Assembly: GCA_963836355.1 (NCBI GenBank)
Contig: CAWIJO010000026.1
Coordinates: 1 to 42,269, forward strand
Direction of reading: 5' to 3'
From: Palsa-506 sp963836355
GTDB lineage: Bacteria; Actinomycetota; Actinomycetes; Streptosporangiales; Streptosporangiaceae
DNA length: 42,269 bases
Shown: positions 16,676 to 25,486 of the stretch, piece by piece
Layout: each line of letters opens with the position of its first letter
Position numbering within the stretch: the stretch's first letter is position 1
The notes under the pieces: generated by a model
The model's database searches: none
What the model was told of the DNA's origin: nothing
The model's input: the letters and a program-made list of their open reading frames with translations, nothing else
Position numbers and translations under genes: made by a program

Positions 16676-17757
16676 CCGGCTCGCGGCACGACGGCAGGGC
16701 GGCCGGCCGGCCGGTGCTGGCCGTAGTAGGCGCCACTGGCGCCGTCGGGACGGTCATGCTCGATGTTCTCTCCACCAGGGACGATGTCTGGGGAGAGATC
16801 AGGCTGGTCGCCTCGCCCCGGTCGGCCGGGCGGCGGCTGACAGTCCGCGGCGTGCGAACCGAGGTCCTCGGCCTCGCTCCGGACGTCTTCGAGGGCGTCG
16901 ACCTGGCCATGTTCGACGTGCCCGACGAGGTGTCCGCCGCATGGGCGCCGGTCGCGGTGGAGCACGGCGTGGTGGTGATCGACAAGTCCGGGGCGTTCCG
17001 GATGGATCCGCAGGTGCCCCTCGTGGTGCCCGAGATCAATCCGGGCCAGGCCGCGATCAGGCCGCGCGGAATCGTCGCGGTGCCGAACTGCACCACTCTC
17101 TCGCTGATCGTGCCGATGGCCGCCCTGCACCGGGCATTCGGCCTGCGCGAGCTCGTCGTCGCCTCCTACCAGGCGGCGTCGGGGGCAGGCCAGGCGGGCG
17201 TGGACGCGCTTTACGACCAGCTGGGCAAGGTGGCCGGAAACCGGTCACTCGGCCAGCGGGCCGGCGACCTGCGCGGCGTGCTCGGTGACCTCGGGCCGTT
17301 CCCGGCCCCGCTCGTGCTGAACGTGGTGCCCTTTGCGGGCTCGCTCCGGGCCGAGGGCTGGTCATCGGAGGAATTGAAGATCCGCGACGAGTCGCGCAAG
17401 ATCCTCGGCATGCCGGGCCTGAAGGTATCCGCGACCTGCGTGCGGGTGCCGGTGGTGACCGCTCACTCGGTCGCCGTGCATGCTGCCTTCGACCGCGAGG
17501 TCACCCGCCAGGATGCCCGGCGGGTGCTGAGCGGCACGCCCGGCGTCGTGCTGCTGGACGATCCGGCCGGCGCCGAGTACCCGACGCCCGCCGACGTGGT
17601 CGGCACCGACCCGACCTGGGTGGGCCGGGTACGGCAGAGCATGGACGACCCGGCCGCGCTCGACCTCTTCATCTGCGGCGACAACCTCCGCAAGGGCGCG
17701 GCACTGAACGCCGCCCAGATCGCTGAGCTGCTTGTCCCGGAATTCGCAGCACGCTAG
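16672..17757 (+). CDS. asd: Aspartate-semialdehyde dehydrogenase
   Basis: This 361-residue enzyme reduces aspartyl phosphate with NADPH, the step after LysC. GTG 16672 overlaps the lysC stop (GTGA), so the two are co-translated. It has a Rossmann motif VVGATGAVGTVML (from residue 18), VVIDKSGAFRMD, catalytic Cys140 in VPNCTTL, SYQAASGAGQAG, ESRKILG and His265 in VVTAHSVAVH. The last bases overlap the stop of the convergent dioxygenase gene. The length and motifs are standard. Confidence 0.96.
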   Translation: MTGSRHDGRAAGRPVLAVVGATGAVGTVMLDVLSTRDDVWGEIRLVASPRSAGRRLTVRGVRTEVLGLAPDVFEGVDLAMFDVPDEVSAAWAPVAVEHGVVVIDKSGAFRMDPQVPLVVPEINPGQAAIRPRGIVAVPNCTTLSLIVPMAALHRAFGLRELVVASYQAASGAGQAGVDALYDQLGKVAGNRSLGQRAGDLRGVLGDLGPFPAPLVLNVVPFAGSLRAEGWSSEELKIRDESRKILGMPGLKVSATCVRVPVVTAHSVAVHAAFDREVTRQDARRVLSGTPGVVLLDDPAGAEYPTPADVVGTDPTWVGRVRQSMDDPAALDLFICGDNLRKGAALNAAQIAELLVPEFAAR

Positions 17758-18629
17758 GACGCGTCGGCCAGGCGGAAATCGAAGGACACGTCGAAGAACG
17801 GCCCTGGCATCCCGAACCGCGCGATGGCCGCCGGGTCAGCTTGCCGGGTAAACGGCAAGATGAGCCCGTCGCGGACGCCGAAGGCTGCGTCGCTGGCCAG
17901 GTATTCGTCGCCGGCCACGAACAGGTGCGTGGTCAGCGTCCGGTACCCGGCCGCGCGTACCTCGGCGTGGATATGCGCGGGCCGCATCGGATGCCGGTGC
18001 ATCGTCCGCAGCAGTTCCCCGCCGGTGCCGTCCACCGGCACCGGGTAGCTGGCGGGCCGGATGGTCCGCACCAGGTACGACCCGTCGTCGCCGGTCGCCA
18101 GCAGCGCGCGGAGATTGCCGGCCGGCTGGGCCGCATCCTGGACGTCGTACCGGCCGAGGTCATCGGACTGCCAGATGTCGATAGCGGCGCCGGCTACCGG
18201 CCCGCCGCTGGGGCCGGTCACGGTCCCGTGCAGCACGGTCCAGCCGCCGCGCTCCCACTCGTCGCCGGTGGCGATGATCGCGCCCATCTCCCGCGGCGGC
18301 GCGGCGGTATGGAACGGTCCCTCGACGGTGCTCGGCGTGCCCGGTCCCTCGTTGCTCAGCCGGTCGACGAGCGAGGACAGCGCGAGTATGTCCGACAGCA
18401 AGATGAACTCGTGCCGGTCGCCGGTGCAGAACTGGCCGGTCCTGGCCAGGAAGTCGAGGCCGTGGCGCCACTCATCCGGCGTGGGCCTGGTCTCCAGGAC
18501 GAAGTCGTGCAGATGCCGGATCAGCGCGGTCAGCAGCTCGCCGGTCCGCGGGCTGTCAGGCTGGACCAGGTCAAGGACCTGGTCGGTCAGGCCGGTCCCG
18601 GGGGGCTTTGGCGCGATCGGCTCCGCCAT
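17754..18629 (-). CDS. Intradiol ring-cleavage dioxygenase (catechol / hydroxyquinol 1,2-dioxygenase type)
   Basis: A 291-residue non-haem Fe(III) enzyme. ATG 18629 (minus) follows AAGGAGCAG. The N-terminal dimerisation domain (residues 30-95, EWRHGLDFLARTGQFC, EFILLSDILALSSLVDRLS) marks the catechol/hydroxyquinol branch. STVEGPFHTA precedes the catalytic domain, where the iron ligands appear as Tyr161 (GRYDVQD), Tyr195 (SYPVPVDG), His219 and His221 (RPAHIHAEV). It opens a catechol or 1,2,4-trihydroxybenzene ring to a muconate or maleylacetate type product. The specific substrate cannot be read from the sequence. No other aromatic-degradation gene is adjacent. Confidence 0.88.
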   Translation of the reverse strand: MAEPIAPKPPGTGLTDQVLDLVQPDSPRTGELLTALIRHLHDFVLETRPTPDEWRHGLDFLARTGQFCTGDRHEFILLSDILALSSLVDRLSNEGPGTPSTVEGPFHTAAPPREMGAIIATGDEWERGGWTVLHGTVTGPSGGPVAGAAIDIWQSDDLGRYDVQDAAQPAGNLRALLATGDDGSYLVRTIRPASYPVPVDGTGGELLRTMHRHPMRPAHIHAEVRAAGYRTLTTHLFVAGDEYLASDAAFGVRDGLILPFTRQADPAAIARFGMPGPFFDVSFDFRLADAS

Positions 18630-18963
18630 GGTCTGCTCCTTCCGCCGGCGCCGCCGTCCGGTAAGCCGGCGCCGCCGTCCGGTGAAGAGCCTAGCCAGGC
18701 GCACTCCAGCCGAGGCCGGAGGCAAATGGTTTGACCGGCGCCGGGGCGAGTACTTACGGTCGGCGGGTATGGGAAGCGGTATAGCAAGAGCCCGGTGACC
18801 GTACCGAACCGGTAAGACGTTAACGCGATATATCTTGACACTTGCCGGTCATATCCGATAATCAAGAAGTGCGCCCGCGTCCGATGAGTCTGGAAGAGCG
18901 GCCGCGTCCTATGACCAGGAAGACGCGCCGGGGGAGCCGGCCGTCGCTGACCTAGGGGATCCG
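18630..18963. other. Divergent intergenic region (dioxygenase / MMPL)
   Basis: This 334-bp stretch holds a 19-bp direct repeat of CCGGCGCCGCCGTCCGGT type near 18645-18682 and an A/T-rich island at 18815-18870 that contains the mmpL promoter. No gene was seen. Confidence 0.5.
18835..18862 (+). promoter_or_regulatory. Sigma70-type promoter for the MMPL gene
   Basis: A consensus -35 TTGACA (18835-18840) and a -10 GATAAT (18857-18862) are separated by 16 bp. The palindrome GATATATC (18827-18834) abuts the -35 box and could be a repressor operator, since efflux genes are often controlled by divergent or local repressors. No regulator gene is adjacent. Confidence 0.65.
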
Positions 18964-21075
18964 ATGAGCAGAGTCAGCACCGTCGCGAGCGTGCCGGCCG
19001 GGCGCCGCACCAAGTGGTTTGTGCTTGCCTTCTGGCTGATTGTGGTAGCGCTGGCGGGACCGCTGGCCGGCAAGCTGATGGGCGTGGAGAAGAACGACGC
19101 ATCGTCGTGGCTCCCGGCGAAGGCGGAGTCGACCAAGGTGCTCGACCTGCAGTCCAAGTTCATCTCCCCGAACGTTTTCCCCGCGGTAGTGGTGTATGAC
19201 CGCGCCTCCGGGCTGACCGCCGCCGACCGCGCGAAGGCAGCCGCTGACGCGCGGAGCTTCGCCAGGCAGCCAGGCGTGCTTGCGAGCCAGGTGGCCGGGC
19301 CGATTCCCGCCAAGGACGGCCAGGCGATCGAGACCATTGTCCCGATCAACCTCGGCCACAACGGCTGGAACCAGGCCGGGACCGCCGCCACCTCGCTTCG
19401 CGCGGTCGCCACGTCCGGCGCCAGTGGCATGACCGTGCACATCACCGGGCCGCTCGGCACCGCGGCAGACTCGAGCAAGGCATTCAAGGGCATCGACAGC
19501 ACGCTGCTGTACGCGACGCTGACCGTGGTGATCGTGCTGCTGTTGATCACCTACCGCAGCCCGGTGCTGTGGCTGCTGCCGGTCATCTCGGCCGGCATCG
19601 CCCTGACCAGCGCCGAGGCCCTGATCTATCTCCTGGCCAAGCACGCGGGGCTGACCGTTAACGCGCAGAGCGCCGGCATCCTCTATGTGCTCGTGTTCGG
19701 CGCGGGCACCGACTACGCCCTGCTGCTGACCGCGCGGTACCGGGAGGAACTGCGCCGCCACGAGGACCGGCACGAGGCGATGGCGGTGGCGCTGCGCCGG
19801 GCCGGTCCTGCGATCATCGCTAGCGCGGGCACCGTCATTATCAGCCTGCTGACGCTGATCATCGCCGAGCTTAACTCGACCAAGGGCATGGGCCCGGTGC
19901 TGGCCATCGGTGTGGGCGTCGCGTTGCTTGCGATGATCACGTTGCTGCCCGCGCTCCTGGTGATCTGTGGTCGCTGGATATTCTGGCCGGTCAAGCCGAA
20001 GTACGGCTCGGCTGAGCCGGCCACTGCGGGCTTCTGGGCACGGGTCGGCCGGGGCATCGCCTCCCGGCCGCGGATCGTCTGGGTGAGCACCGCCGTTGTC
20101 CTCGGCGCGATGGCGCTCGGCCTGACCGGCCTGCACGCCGACGGCCTCTCGAATGCGGAATCCTTCCGCGGCCACCCGGACTCCGTGGTCGGTCAGACGG
20201 TGCTGGCCCGGCATTTCCCGGCCGGCGCCGGGCAGCCCGTCGTCGTGGTCGGCAACGAGTCCAAGGCCGCGCAGCTGCGGTCCGCGTTCAGCGGAACAAG
20301 CGGGATCACCGCGGTCACACCGCCCGCTGTCCGAGCGGGCCATGCCTACCTGGAAGGCACCCTCACGGTCCCGCCGGACAGCCAGGCCGCCTACACCACG
20401 ATCGACAAGGTGCGCTCCGCCGTGCATCCGGTGCCCGGCGGGAATGCCCTGGTCGGCGGCAACACGGCCATCAACCTCGATGTCGCGCGTGCCGCCACGC
20501 ATGACCGGAACGTCATCATCCCGGTCATCCTGGCCGTGGTCTTCCTCATCCTCGCGCTGCTGCTGCGGGCGATCGTCGCGCCGGTCATGCTCATCGCCAC
20601 CGTGGTGCTGTCATTCGGCGCCGCCCTCGGCGTCAGCGCGCTCGTCTTCGACCACGTGTTCAACTTCGGCGGGGCAGACACCTCGTTCCCGCTGTTCGTC
20701 TTCGTTTTCCTTGTCGCCCTGGGCATCGACTACAACATCTTCCTGATGACCCGGGTCCGGGAGGAGGCGAAGCGGCACGGCACCCGGCGCGGTGCGCTTA
20801 CCGCGCTGGCCGCGACCGGCGGGGTGATCACTTCGGCCGGCGCGGTGCTGGCCGGCACGTTCGCTGTGCTCGGCACGCTACCGGTCACGTTCCTGGCCGA
20901 ACTCGGGTTCGCGGTGGCATTCGGCGTGCTGCTGGACACCCTCGTCGTTCGCTCCGTGCTGGTCACGGCGCTGAACCTGGACATCGGCCGCTGGATCTGG
21001 TGGCCGAGCAAGCTGGCCAGGGAGTCCATCCGGGAGCCCGACCGGCTGGCCGAGCAGAGCACGGCGGTCTCATAG
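18964..21075 (+). CDS. MMPL/RND family transporter
   Basis: A 703-residue inner-membrane protein with two copies of the RND half. TM1 (WFVLAFWLIVVALAGPL) is followed by an extracytoplasmic loop, then a TM bundle from LLYATLTVVIVLLLIT to LLAMITLLPALLVICG. A second TM1-like helix (IVWVSTAVVLGAMALGL), a second loop and the final bundle (VIIPVILAVVFLILALLL to FGVLLDTLVVRSVLVTALN) follow. Signature segments AGTDYALLLTARYREEL and LGIDYNIFLMTRVREE contain the Asp-Tyr pairs that carry protons in MmpL proteins. It exports lipids, siderophores or drugs; the substrate is unknown. ATG 18964 follows AGGGGA, with a clear promoter and a terminator around the gene. Confidence 0.93.
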   Translation: MSRVSTVASVPAGRRTKWFVLAFWLIVVALAGPLAGKLMGVEKNDASSWLPAKAESTKVLDLQSKFISPNVFPAVVVYDRASGLTAADRAKAAADARSFARQPGVLASQVAGPIPAKDGQAIETIVPINLGHNGWNQAGTAATSLRAVATSGASGMTVHITGPLGTAADSSKAFKGIDSTLLYATLTVVIVLLLITYRSPVLWLLPVISAGIALTSAEALIYLLAKHAGLTVNAQSAGILYVLVFGAGTDYALLLTARYREELRRHEDRHEAMAVALRRAGPAIIASAGTVIISLLTLIIAELNSTKGMGPVLAIGVGVALLAMITLLPALLVICGRWIFWPVKPKYGSAEPATAGFWARVGRGIASRPRIVWVSTAVVLGAMALGLTGLHADGLSNAESFRGHPDSVVGQTVLARHFPAGAGQPVVVVGNESKAAQLRSAFSGTSGITAVTPPAVRAGHAYLEGTLTVPPDSQAAYTTIDKVRSAVHPVPGGNALVGGNTAINLDVARAATHDRNVIIPVILAVVFLILALLLRAIVAPVMLIATVVLSFGAALGVSALVFDHVFNFGGADTSFPLFVFVFLVALGIDYNIFLMTRVREEAKRHGTRRGALTALAATGGVITSAGAVLAGTFAVLGTLPVTFLAELGFAVAFGVLLDTLVVRSVLVTALNLDIGRWIWWPSKLARESIREPDRLAEQSTAVS

Positions 21076-21124
21076 CCCGCTCGCGGCTCGCACGGCAGCC
21101 GCCGTCCCGCAGGTCCTCCGCCCG

Positions 21125-21156
21125 GCGACCGCTCCCCTGGCCAGGGGAGCGGTCGC
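21125..21156 (+). terminator. Strong hairpin after the MMPL gene
   Basis: This is a perfect 32-bp palindrome (16 + 16) centred on CTGGCCAG, 50 bp past the stop and followed by TGCTTTC. It is the most stable simple hairpin in this half of the window. Confidence 0.8.
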
Positions 21157-21730
21157 TGCTTTCACCGCGGCCAAAATCGCGCCCTCCGGCCGGCCCATCC
21201 CGATAATCATGCGCATCCCGATACCCGGACTATCCAAATCCCGACCCGGGCATGGAATGTTAACGCAGTGGCAAGTAACAGCCCGGCGCGGCGCTTAATT
21301 GTCGCTATCGGTGATTAACCGGTGACTGCGTGGGTAAGCATCTCGCCGGGCCAGCAAGTGATCCGGATGGTCAGCCTAATCGTCAATCGTCCGGGCGCAT
21401 ATCGCTGGCCGCGGGGGAAATTGGTGCAGCAGTCGGCTATCCCTGGGGAGGGTACGTTGACTACGCAAGGCGGCAGCTGGCGGCTTGCCACTGCCCGGAT
21501 TGCGAGCAGGCTTATCAGGCCTGCTGAGCCAGCCCCGGCGCGGCCGCGATGAGCGGGCCGCCGGGCAATTCCAGTCGGCTGATCAGGTCCCTGGCCAGCG
21601 GCCGTCCGGCTGCCTGCGCCGTTGCGAGGCGCTGCATTTCATAACTCCGCCTAGCGGCATCCTGCGATCCGAAGATGCGCTCGCCTGCCATGTTGCTGTC
21701 CTGCCGCGAGCGCCGGTAAAGGAGTCAATC
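21157..21730. other. Non-coding leader before the glycan cassette, possible small ORF at 21330-21527
   Basis: About 570 bp lie before the cassette. A plus-strand frame from GTG 21330 encodes 65 residues ending GYVDYARRQLAACHCPDCEQAYQAC, with a Cys-rich end. No good ribosome site precedes it and no family is recognised, so it is only a possibility. Short repeated CCCGATA/ATCCCGA words occur at 21195-21245. Confidence 0.3.
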
Positions 21731-22864
21731 ATGCCCACGGATTACGCCATGCTCAGTACCTTCCCGCCGACTCAGTGCGGGCTGGCGACGTTCAGCGCGG
21801 CATTGCTCGCGCACCTTCCGGAGCCAGCCGACAGCGTAGGTGTCGTGCGGGTGATCGATGAGCCTAGCCCGCGGAATTCGCCGCTCGTCGTGCATGACCT
21901 GCGGACCGGCTCGGCCGCGTGCGCGGCGGCGGCGGTCGGCGTTATCGATGACTTCGATGTGGTGATCGTGCAGCACGAATACGGCATCTACGGCGGCCAG
22001 GACGGCGCGGATCTGATTCCGTTGCTGAACGCGCTGACGGTGCCGAGCATCGTGGTGCTGCACACTGTGCTGGCGGATCCGACGGATCATCAGCGCATGG
22101 TCCTCGCCGAGATCATCGCTGCCGCCGGCACGGTCGTAACGATGACGCAGACCGGCCGGTCGCGAGTGCTCGACAGGTACGGCACGAGCCCGGACAAGGT
22201 CTTCGTGATCCCGCACGGCGCGGCCGGCACCCTGGCGGCCAGGTCGTCGGCACCCCGGCGGTCGGGTGGTCCGCGGGTGCTCACCTGGGGGCTGCTCGGG
22301 CCGGGCAAGGGAATCGAGCATGCGATCGAGGCGATCGCCCTGCTGCGCGAGGCCGGCCTCCGGGTGGAATACACGGTGGCGGGCCAGACTCACCCGCGGG
22401 TACGGGCGCGCAGCGGCGAGGCCTACCGCCAGTCGCTGCAGGCGCTGGCGCGGGCCAGGGGAGTCGACGACGCGGTGCATTTCGACGGAAGGTATCTCCC
22501 GGTCAGCGCCCTAGTGGATCTCGTCGGCACCGCGGACCTCGTGCTGCTGCCCTACGACTCGGTGGAGCAGGTCACCTCCGGCGTGCTGATCGAAGCAGTC
22601 ACCGCAGCGAAGCCGGTGATCTCGACCAGGTTCCCGCACGCCGTCGAGCTGCTCAGCGGCGGCGCCGGGCTGCTCATCGGGCGCAGGGACCCGGCCGGCA
22701 TCGCCGCCGCCCTGCGCAGCGCCCTCACCGAGCCGGGCCTGTCCGAGCGGATGAGCGCGCGCGCCGCGGACATCGCGCCGCAGCTGCTTTGGCCGGCCGT
22801 GGCGGCCTGCTACCGGGAGCTCGCCGCCGCGCTCACCAGGACCCCGGCGGGAGCCACGCTATGA
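21731..22864 (+). CDS. Family 4 glycosyltransferase (GT-B fold)
   Basis: A 377-residue protein. ATG 21731 follows AAAGGAGT. The N-terminus has YAMLSTFPPTQCGLATFSAALLAHL (glycogen-synthase-like GT-B start), and VVIVQHEYGIYGGQDGADL and VPSIVVLHTVLADPT follow. The C-terminal half has VLTWGLLGPGKGIEHAIEAIALL, YLPVSALVDLVGTADLVLLPYDSVEQVTSGVLIEAVTAAKPVIST, the nucleotide-sugar site of GT4 enzymes. It should transfer a sugar from a nucleotide donor. It overlaps the next gene by ATGA, and that one overlaps the GH130 gene by GTGA, so the three are translationally coupled and probably act on one glycan. Confidence 0.9.
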   Translation: MPTDYAMLSTFPPTQCGLATFSAALLAHLPEPADSVGVVRVIDEPSPRNSPLVVHDLRTGSAACAAAAVGVIDDFDVVIVQHEYGIYGGQDGADLIPLLNALTVPSIVVLHTVLADPTDHQRMVLAEIIAAAGTVVTMTQTGRSRVLDRYGTSPDKVFVIPHGAAGTLAARSSAPRRSGGPRVLTWGLLGPGKGIEHAIEAIALLREAGLRVEYTVAGQTHPRVRARSGEAYRQSLQALARARGVDDAVHFDGRYLPVSALVDLVGTADLVLLPYDSVEQVTSGVLIEAVTAAKPVISTRFPHAVELLSGGAGLLIGRRDPAGIAAALRSALTEPGLSERMSARAADIAPQLLWPAVAACYRELAAALTRTPAGATL

Positions 22865-23877
22865 TCTGCCCTGCTGCGCCGTTCCAGCATCTGGAGCGGA
22901 TGACCGACGAGATCGGCCTGCTGGAGCATGCCAGCGGCATCGTGCCGCGGTACGAGCACGGGTACTGCGTCGACGACGTGGCCCGCGGCCTGATCGTGGT
23001 ATGCCGGGAGCCATCGCCGGCGCCGGAGCTTGTCGCCATGGCGCACCGTTACCTCAGCTTCCTCGTGCAGGCGCAGGGGGCAGACGGCAGGTTCCGTAAC
23101 CGCCTCGGCTACGACCACCGCTGGCACGACCGGCCCGGCAGCGAGGACTGGTGGGGCCGCGCTATGTGGGGCCTCGGCACCGCCGCGCTGCGCGGGCCCG
23201 CCGCTGGCATCCGGGCAGAATCGCTTGCCCGGTTCGACCAGGGCGCCGCGGTCCGGTCAGCGTGGCCGCATGCGATGGCGTTCGCCGCGCTCGGCGCCGC
23301 CGAGATCCTGGCTGGCTGGCCCGACCATTCCGGCGCGCTCAGCCTGCTGGCCAGCGCAGCCGAGACGATCGGCGGGCCGGCCATGGACGCGGCGTGGCCG
23401 TGGCCTGAGCCGCGGCTCAGCTACGCTAACGGTGCGGTTGCCGAGGCAGTCATCGTGGCAGGCGAGAAGCTTGGTGAAGACAAAGTGCTACGGGGTGGCT
23501 TGCGGATGCTCGAATGGCTGCTGGCGGGCGAGATCAGGAACGGTCGTCTGTCCGTCGTGCCGGTTGGGGGCTGGGGCCCTGGTGAGCCGCGGCCGGCCTT
23601 TGACCAGCAGCCGATCGAGGCGGCCGCGCTCGCCGACGCGTGCACCCGGGCGGCCGCCGTCACCGGCGACACGAGCTGGCTGGCGGGCGTGGAAATGTGT
23701 GTGGCCTGGTTCCTCGGCGACAACGACACCGGCGTCCCGCTGCTCGACGAGCAGACCGGCGGCGGCTGCGACGGCCTCACGGCCTCCGGCCGCAACGGCA
23801 ACCAGGGCGCCGAGTCGACCATCGCCATGATCTCCGTACTGCAACACGGCCGCCGGCTGATCGCCGCGCCGCGGTGA
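22861..23877 (+). CDS. (alpha/alpha)6-barrel-like glycan-processing protein
   Basis: A 338-residue cytoplasmic protein starting at ATG 22861 (ATGA overlap). It opens FQHLERMTDEIGLLEHASGIVPRYEHGYCVDDVARGLIV and contains FRNRLGYDHRWHDRPGSEDWWGRAMWGLGTAAL and GLTASGRNGNQGAESTIAMISVL. Repeated helical pairs and conserved acidic/aromatic clusters resemble six-hairpin glycosidases or epimerases. Proteins like this are seen between GT4 and GH130 genes and are often annotated only as glycosyltransferase-associated. The reaction is unknown to me. An epimerase or hydrolase role on manno-oligosaccharides would fit the neighbours, as inference. Confidence 0.6.
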   Translation: MICPAAPFQHLERMTDEIGLLEHASGIVPRYEHGYCVDDVARGLIVVCREPSPAPELVAMAHRYLSFLVQAQGADGRFRNRLGYDHRWHDRPGSEDWWGRAMWGLGTAALRGPAAGIRAESLARFDQGAAVRSAWPHAMAFAALGAAEILAGWPDHSGALSLLASAAETIGGPAMDAAWPWPEPRLSYANGAVAEAVIVAGEKLGEDKVLRGGLRMLEWLLAGEIRNGRLSVVPVGGWGPGEPRPAFDQQPIEAAALADACTRAAAVTGDTSWLAGVEMCVAWFLGDNDTGVPLLDEQTGGGCDGLTASGRNGNQGAESTIAMISVLQHGRRLIAAPR

Positions 23878-25376
23878 CCGCGGCAGGCTCCGCGCGCGGG
23901 CTGCTGACCCGGACGCAGCACCAACTGCGGCCAGACGCATCCCGCACGCTGAGCCGGCTGTTCGTGCCGGGCCAGGAGAACTTGATCAGGGGCGAGTCAC
24001 GGGCGATGGCCGTCATCGACCGGGTGCTGGCAATGAGCGAGGACGAGGCGGACCGGACGCTGGCCAGGACGATGGCCAGGTTCGCAGGCAGGTACCGCGA
24101 CCTGGCGGAGACCCTGGAGCGCAACTTCGGGCTGGTTGCCTACCGGCTCGGCGGCGAGATCGAGGTAGGCTGCGCGCGGCGGCGGCTGATCGGTGCGTAC
24201 TTCACCCAGCAGTACGCGCTGGAGGCCGCGGCGCTGTTCAACCCGTCCATCGTGCCGCATCCGGACCAGGCCGGCTGCGCGGCTGGCGAGGTCCGGTTCG
24301 TGCTGAGCCTGCGCGCGGTCGGCGAGGGTCACCTGTCCAGCATCGAGTTCAGGACCGGCACGGTCGGCGGCAGCGGCGAGATCAGCATTGACCCGCCGGG
24401 CCGGTTCCCCGACACCGGGCACTCCTGCCCGGCTGCCTACGACCGGAGTCTCTTCCAGGCGAAGCTCGCCGAACTCGGCCAGGAGGAGGAGAACGCGCAG
24501 TTCCTCTGGAGCCTGCTGCCGCCGCGGTTCAGCATGGCCGAGCTCAATGCGGCGGTCGCGGAACTGGCCTTGCAGCAGGTGCTGCGCGGTGACTCGGTGG
24601 CGCTGGTGGACTGGGTCCGCTGGCTGGCCGCGTCGAACTACGAGGTCGAGTTCGATGCACGGCATGCCATCTCCGAGCGGGTGCTGTGGCCAAGCGGGCC
24701 GGCTGAGAGCCACGGGATGGAGGACGCGCGGTTCGTGCGCTTCGACGACGACGACGACGCCAGCGGCCGCGGCGGCCCGGTCTACTTCGCGACGTACTCG
24801 GCGTTCGACGGCCGGCGGGTCGCCTCGCACCTGATCGAGACCGCGGACTTCCGCAGGTTCGCCATCTCGCAGCTGGCCGGCCGGGCAGCCAGCAACAAGG
24901 GCATGGCGCTGTTCCCGCGTCGCGTCGGCGGCCGCTACGCGGCGCTGTCCCGCTGGGACCGGGAGCGCAACGGGATCGCGTACTCACCGGACGGCCGCCG
25001 CTGGGGCGAGGCGGTCACCGTGCAGGAGCCCGCGCGCCCCTGGGAACTCGTCCAGCTGGGCAACTGCGGCTCGCCGCTGGAAACCCCGGCCGGCTGGCTG
25101 GTCTTCACGCACGGCGTGGGGCCGATGCGGGAGTACGCGATCGGCGCCATCCTGCTCGAACTGGACGAGCCCGAGCGGCTGATTGCCGCGCTGCCGGAGC
25201 CGCTGCTCGTCGCCGAGGGCACCGAGCGCGAAGGCTACGTGCCCGACGTGGTGTACTCCTGCGGTTCCCTGCTGCACGGCGAGACGGTGCTGCTGCCCTA
25301 TGGCTGCAGCGACTCCTCGGTCCGGTTCGCCATCGTCGACCTGCCGCGGCTGCTCGACCGGCTGGCCGGCCGCTGA
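23874..25376 (+). CDS. GH130-family glycoside phosphorylase/hydrolase
   Basis: A 500-residue protein from GTG 23874 (GTGA overlap). A helical N-terminal region (residues 1-120, LFVPGQENLIRGESRAMAVIDRVLAM) precedes a five-bladed propeller. GH130 hallmarks are HGMEDARFVRF, YFATYSAFDG, NKGMALFPRRVGGRYAALSRWD, LVQLGNCGSPLETPAGWLVFTHGVG and YVPDVVYSCG. GH130 enzymes phosphorolyse or hydrolyse beta-mannosides. The long N-terminal extension marks the subgroup seen in fusion-like operons with GT4 enzymes. Together with the two upstream genes it probably makes and recycles a mannose-containing oligosaccharide inside the cell. Confidence 0.82.
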   Translation: MTAAGSARGLLTRTQHQLRPDASRTLSRLFVPGQENLIRGESRAMAVIDRVLAMSEDEADRTLARTMARFAGRYRDLAETLERNFGLVAYRLGGEIEVGCARRRLIGAYFTQQYALEAAALFNPSIVPHPDQAGCAAGEVRFVLSLRAVGEGHLSSIEFRTGTVGGSGEISIDPPGRFPDTGHSCPAAYDRSLFQAKLAELGQEEENAQFLWSLLPPRFSMAELNAAVAELALQQVLRGDSVALVDWVRWLAASNYEVEFDARHAISERVLWPSGPAESHGMEDARFVRFDDDDDASGRGGPVYFATYSAFDGRRVASHLIETADFRRFAISQLAGRAASNKGMALFPRRVGGRYAALSRWDRERNGIAYSPDGRRWGEAVTVQEPARPWELVQLGNCGSPLETPAGWLVFTHGVGPMREYAIGAILLELDEPERLIAALPEPLLVAEGTEREGYVPDVVYSCGSLLHGETVLLPYGCSDSSVRFAIVDLPRLLDRLAGR

Positions 25377-25486
25377 TCAGCCGGCCAGAGCATACATTTC
25401 CATGATTAACGGGCCGAGCATGGTCAATCGATTCCCCGGGACGCGGGTCTAACCGGATGTAACCAGAAACCGGAAGGACGAAATCC

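Noticed and set aside
18952..20502. A 516-codon minus-strand frame opposite the MMPL gene
   Set aside because: Rich in His, Arg, Asp and Gly without any domain; a shadow of the transporter frame.
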